Shown: positions 44,321-54,125 of the stretch, in pieces
How the letters are laid out: each line of letters begins with the position of its first letter
Numbering within the stretch: the stretch's first letter is position 1
NCBI RefSeq assembly: GCF_030159595.1
Contig: NZ_BSKJ01000003.1
Span: forward strand, 372,001-436,000
Source: Pseudomonas putida
Lineage (GTDB): Bacteria; Pseudomonadota; Gammaproteobacteria; Pseudomonadales; Pseudomonadaceae
Direction: 5' to 3'
DNA: 64,000 nt
Translations under genes and position numbers: made by a program
The notes under the pieces: generated by a model
Told to the model about the DNA's origin: nothing
The model's input: the letters and a program-made list of their open reading frames with translations, nothing else
The model's database searches: none

Positions 44321-45727
44321 ATGACTGACACCCATGAAAAAATCCAGCTCACCCGCGCACTGAAAAGCCGGCACATCTTCATGCTGTCGCTGGGCGGGGT
44401 GATCGGCACCGGCCTGTTCATGGGCTCGGGCGTGACCATCAACCAGGGCGGGCCGGTGGGCGCGATCCTGGCCTACCTGGTGGCCGGCCTGCTGATGTAC
44501 CTGGTGATGGTCTGCCTGGGCGAACTGTCGGTGCAGATGCCGGTGTCCGGCTCGTTTCAGGCCCATGCCACGAAGTTCATCGGCCCGGCCACCGGCTTCA
44601 TGATCGGCTGGGTGTACTGGATGAGCTGGGCCACTACTGTGGGCCTGGAGTTCACCGCCGCCGGCATGCTGATGACCCGTTGGTTCCCCGAGGTACCGAT
44701 CTGGTACTGGTCGGCATTGTTCGTGGTCGTGCTGTTTGGTCTCAACGCTCTGACCACCCGCGCGTTTGGCGAGGCTGAGTACTGGTTCTCGGGCATCAAG
44801 GTGGCGACCATCGTTGGCTTCATCATCATCGGCCTGCTGGTGATCTTCGGCGCCATTCCGCTGAGCAGCGGGGCGCCGGCGCCGATGCTGGACAACCTGG
44901 TGGGCGAGTCGCTGTTCCCCCACGGGCTGTCGGCGGTGTTTGCGGTGATGATGACCGTGGTCTATGCGTTCCAGGGTTGTGAAATCATGGGCGTGGCGGC
45001 CGGTGAAACCGAGCACCCGGAAAAGAGCATTCCGCGGGCTGTACGCAACGTGGTGTTCCGCGTGCTGATTTTCTATGTGCTGGCGATAGCCGTGCTGTCG
45101 GCCATTGTGCCGTTCGAGCAGGCCGGCCTGATGGAAAGCCCGTTCGTGCAGGTGTTCGACATGGTCGGCATCCCCTTTGCTGCCGATGTGATGAACTTCG
45201 TCATCCTCACCGCCATCCTTTCGGTGGGCAACTCCGGGCTGTATGCCTCCACGCGCATTCTCTGGGCGATGTCCAAGAGCGGCATGGCGCCGAAAAGCCT
45301 GGCGCCGCTGAGCAAGCGTGGCGTACCGCTGCGGGCACTGAGCATCACCCTGTGCTTTGCCTTGGTATCGCTGATGACCAGCTTCATTGCCGCCGACACC
45401 CTGTTCATGGTGCTGATGGCGGTGAGCGGCATGTCCGGCACCGTGACCTGGATCGTCATCGCCCTGGCGCAGTACCGCTTCCGCAAGGCCTACCTGCGTG
45501 AAGGTGGGCAACTGCACGACCTGAAGTACAGGGCGCCGCTGTACCCACTGGTGCCGCTGCTGTGCATCACCCTGTGCAGCTCGCTGTTCGTGTTCCTGGC
45601 GCTGGATGAAACCCAGCGGCCGTCGCTGTATTGGGGCTTTGGCTTTATTGCCCTGTGCTACGCGGCGTACTTCTTCGTCAACCGCCGTCGCCAAGGTGCT
45701 TTCGAGCCAAGCGCGCCCGGCGTATGA
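44321..45727 (+). CDS. APC-family amino acid permease
   Basis: A 468-residue permease with about twelve hydrophobic segments and the APC family N-terminal motif SLGGVIGTGLFMGSG, then EIMGVAAGETEHPEKSIPRAV. It imports an amino acid by proton symport. It is the first gene after the aru two-component system and precedes the CoA genes by 164 bp; its counterpart in P. aeruginosa lies in the same place beside aruRS. Arginine (L or D) or lysine is the inferred cargo, because an arginine/lysine racemase and arginine transaminase follow. Confidence 0.9.
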   Translation: MTDTHEKIQLTRALKSRHIFMLSLGGVIGTGLFMGSGVTINQGGPVGAILAYLVAGLLMYLVMVCLGELSVQMPVSGSFQAHATKFIGPATGFMIGWVYWMSWATTVGLEFTAAGMLMTRWFPEVPIWYWSALFVVVLFGLNALTTRAFGEAEYWFSGIKVATIVGFIIIGLLVIFGAIPLSSGAPAPMLDNLVGESLFPHGLSAVFAVMMTVVYAFQGCEIMGVAAGETEHPEKSIPRAVRNVVFRVLIFYVLAIAVLSAIVPFEQAGLMESPFVQVFDMVGIPFAADVMNFVILTAILSVGNSGLYASTRILWAMSKSGMAPKSLAPLSKRGVPLRALSITLCFALVSLMTSFIAADTLFMVLMAVSGMSGTVTWIVIALAQYRFRKAYLREGGQLHDLKYRAPLYPLVPLLCITLCSSLFVFLALDETQRPSLYWGFGFIALCYAAYFFVNRRRQGAFEPSAPGV

Positions 45728-45746
45728 GCCGACAGGCCATGCAGCG

Positions 45747-45770
45747 CACCCCCTGTAATTACGGGGGGTG
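45747..45770. other. Near-perfect 24-bp palindrome between permease and hydratase genes
   Basis: Outer arms CACCCCC and GGGGGTG enclose GTAATTAC; only the T/G pair next to the outer arms deviates. It lies 20 bp after the permease stop and 122 bp before the hydratase start. A terminator or attenuator of the permease transcript, or an operator of the following operon, are both possible; no T-run follows. Confidence 0.45.
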
Positions 45771-45891
45771 TGTAACACCAAGAACCGAGTTGTGCGAAGT
45801 TGTAACAGCCCATCCCGCCTTGCTGAACACTCGTTTAGTATCTCCCTCGTCAAGCCCTCTCAAAACCATCACAACAACACCGAGGCCCCCC

Positions 45892-46686
45892 ATGACCACC
45901 CCGTCGTCGTCACTGTTGAGCAAGGTCGAAGCCGGCGTTGCCTGGATCACCCTCAACCGCCCAGAGCAACGCAACGCGCTGGACATCCCCACCCTCAAGC
46001 AACTGCACGCCTTGCTCGACAGCCACAACGGTGACCCGGCCGTGCGCGTGGTGGTGCTCACCGGCAGCGGCCGCAGCTTCTGCGCTGGCGCCGACCTGGC
46101 CGAATGGGCTGCCGCCGAAGCCGCTGGCACCCTGGAAAGCTACGGCTGGACCGAAACCGCCCACGCCCTGATGTTGCGCCTGCACAGCCTCGACAAGCCC
46201 ACCATCGCCGCCATCAACGGTACCGCCGTGGGCGGTGGCATGGACCTCAGCCTGTGCTGTGACCTGCGTATCGCCGCTGCTTCTGCGCGTTTCAAGGCCG
46301 GCTACACCAGCATGGGCTACAGCCCCGATGCCGGGGCCAGCTGGCACCTGCCGCGGCTGATTGGGCGCGAGCAGGCCAAGCGCCTGTTGTTCCTCGATGA
46401 GCTGTGGGGCGCAGAGCGCGCCCTGTCAGCCGGGCTGGTCAGCGAAGTGTGCGCCGACGAGCAACTGCCCGCCGTTGCGGCCGAGTTGGCCGGGCGCCTG
46501 GCCAATGGCCCGACGTTCGCCTACGCGCAGACCAAGCAGCTGATCCGCGACGGCGCCCACCGCACCCTGGCCGAGCAGCTGGAAGCCGAGCGCCAGGCCG
46601 GCCTGCTGTGCGGTCGTAGCCAGGACGGCGTCGAGGCGCTGCAAGCCTCGGTGGAACGCCGCGCCCCTCGTTTTACCGGCCAGTAA
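45892..46686 (+). CDS. Enoyl-CoA hydratase/isomerase
   Basis: A 264-residue crotonase-family enzyme from MTTPSSSLLSKVEAGVAWIT. Oxyanion-hole motifs FCAGADLAEW and AAINGTAVGGGMDLSLCC are present. It starts a seven-gene operon (gaps 32, 18, -8, 34, 24, 43 bp) with acyl-CoA dehydrogenase, NDP-forming acyl-CoA synthetase, aruI, racemase, aruH and a flavodoxin-fold reductase. The place beside aruIH is shared with P. aeruginosa. It would hydrate an enoyl-CoA made by the dehydrogenase; the acyl group may be guanidinobutyryl, but that is inference. Confidence 0.9.
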   Translation: MTTPSSSLLSKVEAGVAWITLNRPEQRNALDIPTLKQLHALLDSHNGDPAVRVVVLTGSGRSFCAGADLAEWAAAEAAGTLESYGWTETAHALMLRLHSLDKPTIAAINGTAVGGGMDLSLCCDLRIAAASARFKAGYTSMGYSPDAGASWHLPRLIGREQAKRLLFLDELWGAERALSAGLVSEVCADEQLPAVAAELAGRLANGPTFAYAQTKQLIRDGAHRTLAEQLEAERQAGLLCGRSQDGVEALQASVERRAPRFTGQ

Positions 46687-46718
46687 CCCGATACCGACCC
46701 TGACCAGGACTTTCGCAG

Positions 46719-47879
46719 ATGAATTTCCAACTGACCCAAGAACAAGAAATGTTGGTGGAAGCGGTACGCAGCTTTGTTGCCAAGGAGCTGCTGCCTCATG
46801 AGGAAGCGGTGGACCGCGCCGATGCCGTGTCCCCGGAGCTGGCCGCGCAGATCCGGGGCAAGGCCATCGCCGCCGGCTTCTACGCCTTCAACATGCCCGA
46901 GGAAGTGGGTGGCGGCGGCCTGGACTACCTGTCCCAGGCGCTGATCGAACGGGAGCTGTCCAAGGTGTCCTGGGCGCTGCATGTATTCGTTGCACGCCCG
47001 TCGAAAATCCTCATGGCCTGCAAGGACGAGCAGATCAACGACTACCTGCTGCCGTGCGTTCAAGGCGAGAAAACCGACTGCTTCGCCCTGACCGAACCGG
47101 GCGCCGGCTCCGATGCCAACGCCATCAAGACCCGCGCCGTGCGCCAGGGCGACGACTTTGTCATCAATGGCAGCAAGCACTTCATCAGCCACGCTGGCCA
47201 CGCCGATTTCGCCATCGTCTTTGCCGTCACCGACACCTACGAGCACAACGGGCGCAAGCGCAATGCGGTCACGGCCTTCCTGGTGGACCGTGGCACGATG
47301 GGCATGACCATCCGCCGTGGTCCGAAGTGCGTAAGCAACCGGGGTTACCACACTTACGAACTGTTCTTCGACGATTGCCGGGTGCCGGCCAGCAAGGTGC
47401 TGGGCGAGGTCGGTAAAGGCTGGGAAGTAGCCAATGCCTGGCTCACTGCCGGCCGGGTGATGGTCGCCGCCAACTGCGTGGGCCAGGCCCAGCGCGCCCT
47501 CGACCTGTCGCTGCAATGGGCCGCTGACCGCAAGCAGTTCGGCCAGGCTATCGGCAGCTACCAGGGCGTGTCGTTCAAGCTGGCCGACATGGCCACGCAG
47601 ATCCGCGCCGCCGAAATGCTCACCCTGCACACCGCCTGGAAGATGGACCAGGGGAGCATGACCGACGGTGAGGCTGGCATGGCCAAGTTGTTCGCCAGTG
47701 AAGTGTTGGGCAAGGTCGCTGATGAGGCCGTGCAGATTTTCGGTGGCATGGGCCTGATGGATGAAGGGCCGGTCGAGCGTATCTGGCGTAACGCGCGCAT
47801 CGAGCGCATCTGGGAAGGCACTTCGGAAATCCAGCGGCACATCATCGCCCGCGAACTGCTGCGCCCGCTGCTGCGCTGA
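46719..47879 (+). CDS. Acyl-CoA dehydrogenase
   Basis: The 386 residues match the usual length of short-chain acyl-CoA dehydrogenases. FAD- and substrate-contact motifs CFALTEPGAGSDANAIKT and FVINGSKHFISHAGHA are in the middle, and the C-terminal WEGTSEIQRHIIARELL is typical. It introduces a 2,3-double bond in an acyl-CoA and passes electrons to ETF. It lies between the hydratase and the NDP-forming synthetase in the aru operon, which gives the three steps activation, dehydrogenation and hydration in one transcript. Confidence 0.93.
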   Translation: MNFQLTQEQEMLVEAVRSFVAKELLPHEEAVDRADAVSPELAAQIRGKAIAAGFYAFNMPEEVGGGGLDYLSQALIERELSKVSWALHVFVARPSKILMACKDEQINDYLLPCVQGEKTDCFALTEPGAGSDANAIKTRAVRQGDDFVINGSKHFISHAGHADFAIVFAVTDTYEHNGRKRNAVTAFLVDRGTMGMTIRRGPKCVSNRGYHTYELFFDDCRVPASKVLGEVGKGWEVANAWLTAGRVMVAANCVGQAQRALDLSLQWAADRKQFGQAIGSYQGVSFKLADMATQIRAAEMLTLHTAWKMDQGSMTDGEAGMAKLFASEVLGKVADEAVQIFGGMGLMDEGPVERIWRNARIERIWEGTSEIQRHIIARELLRPLLR

Positions 47880-47897
47880 CCGGCCTGGAGAAAGCAC

Positions 47898-50015
47898 ATG
47901 TCGCAAACGATTCGTGAGAACCTCAAGCGCCTGCTGGCGCCACGGCACCTGGCCTTCGTTGGCGGGCGTAGCATGGCGCGGGCGCTCAAGCGCTGCGCCG
48001 AAGGGGGCTTTGGCGGCGAGCTGTGGCTGGTCAATCCGCAGCACGAAAGCCTGGAAGGCATCCCGTGCGTGGCGCGGGTGGCTGACTTGCCCTGTGCCCC
48101 GGACGCGGTGTTCATCGCCACCAACCGCGAGCTCACCTTGCAGTGTGTGGCCGAGTTGGCCGCACGCGGGGCCGGTGGCGCCATCTGCTATGCCTCGGGC
48201 TTTGCCGAATGTGGCGAGGAGGGCCACCAGTTGCAGCAGTGCCTGCTTGACGCTGCCGGCGACATGGCCTTGCTCGGCCCCAACTGCTACGGCCTGCTCG
48301 ATTACCTGCACAGCGCCGCGCTATGGCCGGTGGCCCATGGTGGTCAGCGGGTGGAGAAGGGCGTGGCGATCCTTACTCAGAGTGGCAACTTCGCCTACAA
48401 CCTGTCCATGAGCGACCGCTCGCTGCCGGTGGCCTACATGGCCTCGGTTGGTAACCAGGCGCAATTGGGCATGGCCGAGCTGATGGACGTGTTGCTCGAC
48501 GACCCACGGGTGACGGCCATCGGCCTGCACCTGGAAGGCCTGAAGAATGTGCCGGGCTTCGCCCGCGCGGCCTTCAAGGCGCTGCAGCAGGGTACGCCGA
48601 TCATTGCCCTGAAGACGGGCGTGTCGCAGATCGGCGCTGAACTGGCGCTCAGCCACACCAGTTCGTTGTCCGGCTCAGATGCCCTGTACGACAGTTTGTT
48701 CCAGCGCCTGGGCGTGATTCGTGTCAGTGGCCCGGTCAGTTTTGTCGAAACCCTCAAAGCCGCTGCCTGTGGACACTTGCCGGTCGATGGCGAGCTGATC
48801 GCGCTGGCCTGTTCGGGCGGTGATGCCGGCCTGATTGCCGACTATGCCGAGCGCAACCAGTTGAGCCTGCCAACACTTGAGAAAGAACAGGTGACGGCAC
48901 TGGCCAGCGTGCTGCCAGCCTATGCCAACCTGGTCAACCCGCTGGATTTCACCACGGCCATCTGGGGCGATGAAGCCGCGCTGCAACGCATGCTCGATAA
49001 CACGCTGAACGGGGCGGCCGACGCCGCCATGCTGGTACTGGATTACCCGGCGGCATTTACCGGCGAACGCAAGGAGTGCGACCTGTTGTTGGGGCTGTAC
49101 TGCGATGCGCTGGAGCGTCACGGCAAGATTGGTTTCGTCACCTCGGCCTTTCCGGAGTTGCTGCCTGCCAGCGCGCGAGAGCGCCTGCATGCGCGTGGCA
49201 TCGCGGCCTTGCAGGGTGTCGAGGACGGCCTGGCGGCCTGGGGTCGCATCGTCGCCTATCAGCGCAACCGCCAGCGTCTGCTGGACCAGGGCGAGGCCGC
49301 ACGGCTACCGTTGTGCCCGCAAGCGCTTACGGGTGAAAGCCGGTTGCTGGACGAATGGCAATCCAAGCAAGCCCTGCGCGCTTTCGGCCTGGCGGTGCCG
49401 GCCGGGGTGCTAAGCACGCCCGAGCGCGCCGTGGCAGATGCCGCCTGTGTGGGTTACCCGCTGGTACTGAAGGCCGTCAGCACGCAGTTGCCGCACAAGA
49501 CCGAAGCGGGCGCGGTGGCGCTGAACCTGCGCGATGCATCTGCGCTGGAAACCGCACTGATGCAGATGCGTCAGTGCATCGCTGCCTACGCTCCGCAGGT
49601 AGCGTTCGACCAGATACTGCTCGAACCCATGGCCGAGCCACCGCTGGCCGAGCTGATCGTCGGTATCAAGCGCGAGCACGACTTCGCCCTGGCCCTGGTG
49701 ATTGGCGCCGGTGGCGTGCTGGTGGAATTGCTCAAGGATAGCGTAAGCCTGTTGCTGCCCACCACCGACAGCGCCATCCGTGCTGCATTGCTGAGCCTGC
49801 GTAGTGCCAGTGTGCTGCAAGGCTTCCGTGGTCGACCGGCCGCCGACCTTGATGCCGTGGTCGCCGCCATCCGCGCGGTGGCCGACTACGCCTGCGAAAA
49901 CGCGGGGCAATTGCTGGAGCTGGATGTGAACCCGTTGATGGTCGGTGCCCACGGCACCACTGCGGTCGATGCGCTGATCCGCCTCGGCCAGGCGCAAGGA
50001 GAACGACATGAATGA
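47898..50015 (+). CDS. NDP-forming acyl-CoA synthetase (fused alpha-beta)
   Basis: The 705 residues combine a CoA-binding domain (about 10-110), a succinyl-CoA ligase-like domain with the conserved His in ALSHTSSLSGSDALYD, and a C-terminal ATP-grasp domain (about 480-700, LVLKAVSTQLPHKTEAGAV). The enzyme group makes an acyl-CoA with ATP to ADP, or runs backwards to conserve energy. Its substrate is unknown. Position between an acyl-CoA dehydrogenase and aruI (8-bp overlap) suggests the acid produced from 2-ketoarginine breakdown, e.g. 4-guanidinobutyrate. Confidence 0.88.
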   Translation: MSQTIRENLKRLLAPRHLAFVGGRSMARALKRCAEGGFGGELWLVNPQHESLEGIPCVARVADLPCAPDAVFIATNRELTLQCVAELAARGAGGAICYASGFAECGEEGHQLQQCLLDAAGDMALLGPNCYGLLDYLHSAALWPVAHGGQRVEKGVAILTQSGNFAYNLSMSDRSLPVAYMASVGNQAQLGMAELMDVLLDDPRVTAIGLHLEGLKNVPGFARAAFKALQQGTPIIALKTGVSQIGAELALSHTSSLSGSDALYDSLFQRLGVIRVSGPVSFVETLKAAACGHLPVDGELIALACSGGDAGLIADYAERNQLSLPTLEKEQVTALASVLPAYANLVNPLDFTTAIWGDEAALQRMLDNTLNGAADAAMLVLDYPAAFTGERKECDLLLGLYCDALERHGKIGFVTSAFPELLPASARERLHARGIAALQGVEDGLAAWGRIVAYQRNRQRLLDQGEAARLPLCPQALTGESRLLDEWQSKQALRAFGLAVPAGVLSTPERAVADAACVGYPLVLKAVSTQLPHKTEAGAVALNLRDASALETALMQMRQCIAAYAPQVAFDQILLEPMAEPPLAELIVGIKREHDFALALVIGAGGVLVELLKDSVSLLLPTTDSAIRAALLSLRSASVLQGFRGRPAADLDAVVAAIRAVADYACENAGQLLELDVNPLMVGAHGTTAVDALIRLGQAQGERHE

Positions 50016-51615
50016 GCTTACCCTGACTGCCGGCCAGGCACTGGTGCGGCTGTTGGCCAACTACGGCGTGGAGACCGTGTTCGGCATCCCGGGTGTGCAC
50101 ACCCTTGAGCTGTACAGGGGCCTGCCGGGCAGTGGTATCCGCCATGTGCTGACCCGTCACGAGCAAGGTGCCGGTTTCATGGCTGACGGCTATGCGCGGG
50201 TCAGCGGCAAGCCGGGGGTGTGCTTTGTCATCACCGGCCCGGGGGTGACCAACGCCGCCACCGCCATCGGCCAGGCCTATGCCGATTCCGTCCCGATGCT
50301 GGTGATATCCAGCGTCAACCACACCGCCAGCCTGGGCAAAGGCTGGGGGTGCCTGCACGAAACCCAGGACCAGCGCGCCATGACCGCCCCGATCACTGCG
50401 TTTTCTGCCGTGGCCCTGCGCGGCGAAGACCTGCCCGAGCTGATCGCCCGCGCCTGGGCCGTGTTCGACAGTGAACGGCCGCGCCCGGTGCACATTTCGG
50501 TACCGCTGGACGTGCTTGCCGCACCTGTCTCCCGCGATTGGAGCGCTGAGGTGGTGCGCCGCCCAGGAAGGGGCCAGCCGTGCCGCGAAACCCTCGACCA
50601 GGCCGCCCTGAAGCTGGCAGCGGCCAAGCGGCCGATGATCATCGCCGGTGGGGGGGCGCTGCATGCGGCCGAGCAACTGACGCAGTTGAGCGCCCGGCTG
50701 GCGGCACCGGTGTTCACCAGCGTGGCCGGCAAGGGCCTGCTGCCACCCGAAGCGCCACTGAATGCTGGGGCGAGCCTGTGCGTGGAGCCAGGCTGGCAGT
50801 TGATCAACCAGGCCGATGTAGTGCTGGCCGTGGGCACCGAAATGGCCGACACCGACTGCTGGCGCGAGCGCCTGCCGATCACGGGCGAGTTGTTGCGCGT
50901 GGACATCGACCCACGCAAGTTCAACGACGTCTACCCCTGTGCCATTGCCCTGCACGGGGATGCCCGGCAAACCCTGGCCGGCTTGCTCGATCACTTGCCA
51001 CAACTCGACCGCGATCCGGCCCAGGCCAGTGAAGCGGTGGCCAACCTACGCCTGGCCATCCGCAACGGGCATGCGCCCTTGCAGGCCACGCACCAGGCCA
51101 TTCTTGACCGCATTGCCGCCGTGCTGCCCGACGACGCGTTCATCAGCAGCGACATGACCCAGCTGGCCTACACCGGCAACTACGCCTTCGCCAGCCGGGC
51201 GCCGCGTAGCTGGCTGCATCCCACCGGCTACGGCACCCTCGGCTACGGCCTGCCGGCCGGCATCGGCGGCATGCTCGCCACTGATCATCGCCCAGGCCTG
51301 GTGCTGGTGGGTGACGGCGGTTTTCTTTATACCTCCCAGGAACTGGCCACTGCGGTCGAAGAACTGGACCGCCCGCTGGTCGTGCTGCTGTGGAACAATG
51401 ACGCGCTCGGCCAGATCCGTGACGACATGCTCGGCCTGGACATCGAACCGGTCGGCGTACTGCCGCGTAACCCGGACTTCATCGGCTTGGCCCGCGCCTT
51501 TGGTTGCGCAGTGCGCCAGCCGCGTGACCTGGACGCGCTGCAGGCCGACCTGGCCAGTGGCTTCGCCACCTCCGGCGTGACCTTTATCGAACTCAAACAC
51601 ACCTGCGTCTGTTAA
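50008..51615 (+). CDS. aruI: 2-ketoarginine decarboxylase (thiamine diphosphate enzyme)
   Basis: The 535 residues show the three-domain ThDP fold of acetolactate synthase-like enzymes: catalytic Glu in RHEQGAGFMADGYAR, and the ThDP/Mg motif GDGGFLYTSQELATA followed by NN in LLWNNDALGQI. Acetolactate synthase itself is ruled out in favour of AruI because the gene sits in the same operon as aruH, with the aru two-component genes upstream. It decarboxylates 2-ketoarginine to 4-guanidinobutyraldehyde. It overlaps the preceding synthetase gene by 8 bp. Confidence 0.88.
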   Translation: MNELTLTAGQALVRLLANYGVETVFGIPGVHTLELYRGLPGSGIRHVLTRHEQGAGFMADGYARVSGKPGVCFVITGPGVTNAATAIGQAYADSVPMLVISSVNHTASLGKGWGCLHETQDQRAMTAPITAFSAVALRGEDLPELIARAWAVFDSERPRPVHISVPLDVLAAPVSRDWSAEVVRRPGRGQPCRETLDQAALKLAAAKRPMIIAGGGALHAAEQLTQLSARLAAPVFTSVAGKGLLPPEAPLNAGASLCVEPGWQLINQADVVLAVGTEMADTDCWRERLPITGELLRVDIDPRKFNDVYPCAIALHGDARQTLAGLLDHLPQLDRDPAQASEAVANLRLAIRNGHAPLQATHQAILDRIAAVLPDDAFISSDMTQLAYTGNYAFASRAPRSWLHPTGYGTLGYGLPAGIGGMLATDHRPGLVLVGDGGFLYTSQELATAVEELDRPLVVLLWNNDALGQIRDDMLGLDIEPVGVLPRNPDFIGLARAFGCAVRQPRDLDALQADLASGFATSGVTFIELKHTCVC

Positions 51616-51649
51616 GCCGCGCACACCACGAACAACAAGAGAAACCACC

Positions 51650-52879
51650 ATGCCATTTCGCCGTACCCTTCTGGCCGCTTCCCTGGCCCTGTTGATCACT
51701 GGCCAGGCCCCGCTGTACGCCGCGCCGCCGCTGTCGATGGACAACGGCACCACCGCCCTGACCGTGCAGAACAGCAACGCCTGGGTCGAAGTCAGCGCCA
51801 GCGCCCTGCAACACAATATCCGCACCCTGCAGGCCGAACTGGCTGGCAAGTCCAAGCTGTGCGCCGTGCTCAAGGCCGATGCCTATGGCCACGGTGTTGG
51901 CCTGGTGATGCCGTCGATCATCGCTCAAGGCGTGCCGTGCGTGGCGGTGGCCAGCAACGAGGAAGCCCGCGTGGTCCGCGCCAGTGGCTTCACCGGGCAA
52001 CTGGTGCGGGTACGCCTGGCCAGCCTCAGCGAGGTGGAAGACGCCTTGCAGTACGACATGGAAGAGCTGGTCGGCAGCGCCGAATTCGCCCGCCAACTCG
52101 ACGCCATCGCCCAGCGCCATGGCAAGCCCTTGCGCATCCACCTCGCGCTCAATTCCAGCGGCATGAGCCGTAACGGGGTGGAGATGAGCACCTGGTCCGG
52201 CCGTGGCGAAGCGCTGCAGATCACCGACCAGAAGCACCTCAAGCTGGTCGCGCTGATGACCCACTTCGCCGTGGAAGACAAGGACGATGTGCGCAAGGGC
52301 CTGGCGGCGTTCAACGAGCAAACCGACTGGCTGATCAAGCACGCCAAGCTCGACCGCAGCAAGCTCACCCTGCACGCCGCCAACTCGTTCGCTACGCTGG
52401 AGGTGCCGGAAGCGCGCCTGGACATGGTGCGCACTGGTGGCGCGCTGTTCGGTGACACGGTGCCGAGCCACACCGAGTACCAGCGTGCGATGCAGTTCAA
52501 GTCGCGCGTGGCCGCTGTGCATAGCTACCCGGCTGGCAACACCGTCGGCTACGACCGCACCTTTACCTTGGCCCGTGACTCTCGGCTGGCCAATATCACT
52601 GTCGGCTATTCCGACGGTTATCGCCGGGCGTTTACCAACAAGGGCCATGTGCTGATCAATGGCCACCGTGTGCCGGTAGTGGGCAAGGTGTCGATGAACA
52701 CGCTGATGGTGGACGTTACCGACTTCCCGGATGTGAAGGGGGGCAATGAAGTGGTGCTGTTCGGCAAGCAGGCTGGTGGCGAAATCACCCAGGCCGAAAT
52801 GGAAGACATCAACGGCGCCTTGCTCGCCGATTTGTACACCGTGTGGGGCAGTTCCAACCCGAAGATCCTCGTCGACTGA
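51650..52879 (+). CDS. alr: Periplasmic broad-specificity amino-acid racemase
   Basis: A 409-residue PLP racemase of the alanine racemase fold with an N-terminal signal peptide (MPFRRTLLAASLALLITG to about residue 24, APLYAAPP cleavage region). PLP Lys in AVLKADAYGHG and the second-base Tyr region VGYDRTFTLARDSRL are present. The longer size and signal peptide mark it as the broad-spectrum class acting on Lys and Arg (as in P. putida) rather than the cell-wall alanine racemase. Between aruI and aruH it would interconvert D- and L-arginine (or lysine) in the periplasm before uptake by the nearby permease. Confidence 0.9.
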   Translation: MPFRRTLLAASLALLITGQAPLYAAPPLSMDNGTTALTVQNSNAWVEVSASALQHNIRTLQAELAGKSKLCAVLKADAYGHGVGLVMPSIIAQGVPCVAVASNEEARVVRASGFTGQLVRVRLASLSEVEDALQYDMEELVGSAEFARQLDAIAQRHGKPLRIHLALNSSGMSRNGVEMSTWSGRGEALQITDQKHLKLVALMTHFAVEDKDDVRKGLAAFNEQTDWLIKHAKLDRSKLTLHAANSFATLEVPEARLDMVRTGGALFGDTVPSHTEYQRAMQFKSRVAAVHSYPAGNTVGYDRTFTLARDSRLANITVGYSDGYRRAFTNKGHVLINGHRVPVVGKVSMNTLMVDVTDFPDVKGGNEVVLFGKQAGGEITQAEMEDINGALLADLYTVWGSSNPKILVD

Positions 52880-52903
52880 AACCGCCATTGAAGGGAGATT
52901 GCC

Positions 52904-54082
52904 ATGCGCTACGCCAAGCTCACCCAACGCATCGCCGGCGACGGGGCTGCGGCCTGGGACATCCATTACCGCGCCCTGGCGTTGCAGGCCGAGGGCAAGG
53001 ACATCCTGCTGCTCTCGGTAGGCGACCCGGACTTCGACACACCCGCGCCGATCGTTGACGCGGCCATCGACAGCCTGCGTGCGGGCCACACCCATTACGC
53101 CGATGTGCGCGGCAAGCTGGCCCTGCGCCAGGCCATTGCCAACCGCCACCGTCAGCGCAGCGGCCAGGCGGTCAGCGCAGACCAGGTGACCGTATTGGCG
53201 GGTGCTCAGTGCGCGCTGTACTGCGTGGCCCAGTGCGTGCTGGACCCGGGCGACGAGGTGATCGTTGCCGAGCCCATGTATGTCACTTACGAGGCCGTGT
53301 TCGGTGCTTGTGGTGCCAAGGTGGTACCGGTGCCGGTCAAGCCGGAGAACGGCTTTCGCGTCTGCCCGCGGGACGTGGCCGAGCGCATCACGCCGCGCAC
53401 CCGTGCGTTGGCCCTGAACAGTCCGCACAACCCCTCGGGCGCAAGCCTGCCCCGTGCGACCTGGGAAGCACTCGCCGAATTGTGCATCGCCCATGACCTG
53501 TGGCTGATCTCCGACGAGGTGTACAGCGAGCTGCTGTACGAGGGGGAACATGTGAGCCCAGCCAGCCTGCCGGGTATGGCCGAACGTACCGCCACCCTCA
53601 ACAGCCTGTCGAAGTCGCATGCCATGACGGGCTGGCGGGTGGGCTGGGTAGTCGGTTCGGCTGAACTGGCCACGCACCTGGAAAACCTCGCCTTGTGCAT
53701 GCTGTATGGCTCGCCAGACTTCATTCAGGACGCTGCGGTGGTGGCGCTGGAGCAGCAGTTGCCCGAACTGGACGCCATGCGCGAGGCCTACCGCCAGCGC
53801 CGTGACCTGGTGTGCGAGCAACTGGCTGGCTGCCCGGGCCTCAAGGCGTTGAAGCCCGATGGTGGCATGTTCGTGATGGTTGATATCCGCGAAACCGGCC
53901 TCAGTGCCCAGGCCTTTGCCAACCGCCTGCTGGACAGCCAGGGCGTGTCGGTACTGGCCGGCGAAGCCTTTGGCCCCAGCGCCGCCGGGCATATTCGCCT
54001 GGGTCTGGTGCTGGGCAACGATGCGCTGGTCGATGCCTGCCAGCGCATCGCCCGCTGTGCCGGCGCGCTGATGCAAGGCTAA
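52904..54082 (+). CDS. aruH: Arginine:pyruvate transaminase
   Basis: The 392 residues are a class I/II aminotransferase with PLP Lys in NSLSKSHAMTGWRVGW, Asp/Tyr contacts in ISDEVYSELLYEG and the C-terminal Arg in GHIRLGLVLG. In Pseudomonas AruH transfers the amino group of arginine to pyruvate, yielding 2-ketoarginine and alanine. It follows the racemase by 24 bp in the operon with aruI; the combination makes the assignment strong although class I aminotransferases are hard to type by sequence alone. Confidence 0.87.
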   Translation: MRYAKLTQRIAGDGAAAWDIHYRALALQAEGKDILLLSVGDPDFDTPAPIVDAAIDSLRAGHTHYADVRGKLALRQAIANRHRQRSGQAVSADQVTVLAGAQCALYCVAQCVLDPGDEVIVAEPMYVTYEAVFGACGAKVVPVPVKPENGFRVCPRDVAERITPRTRALALNSPHNPSGASLPRATWEALAELCIAHDLWLISDEVYSELLYEGEHVSPASLPGMAERTATLNSLSKSHAMTGWRVGWVVGSAELATHLENLALCMLYGSPDFIQDAAVVALEQQLPELDAMREAYRQRRDLVCEQLAGCPGLKALKPDGGMFVMVDIRETGLSAQAFANRLLDSQGVSVLAGEAFGPSAAGHIRLGLVLGNDALVDACQRIARCAGALMQG

Positions 54083-54125
54083 GCGACGGCGGCAAAACAA
54101 CCTGTTTTGTGCAAGGAGAACACGA

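Noticed and set aside
46521..48311. 596-codon minus-strand open frame over the acyl-CoA dehydrogenase
   Set aside because: Antisense shadow; the plus-strand enzyme is complete.
50008..51615. Acetolactate synthase (ilvB) for the ThDP enzyme
   Set aside because: No small subunit gene follows, and the aruH, permease and two-component context fits AruI better.
51593..54100. 835-codon minus-strand open frame opposite the racemase and aruH
   Set aside because: Composition and low-complexity repeats are those of antisense to GC-rich coding DNA; the plus-strand genes carry full catalytic motifs.
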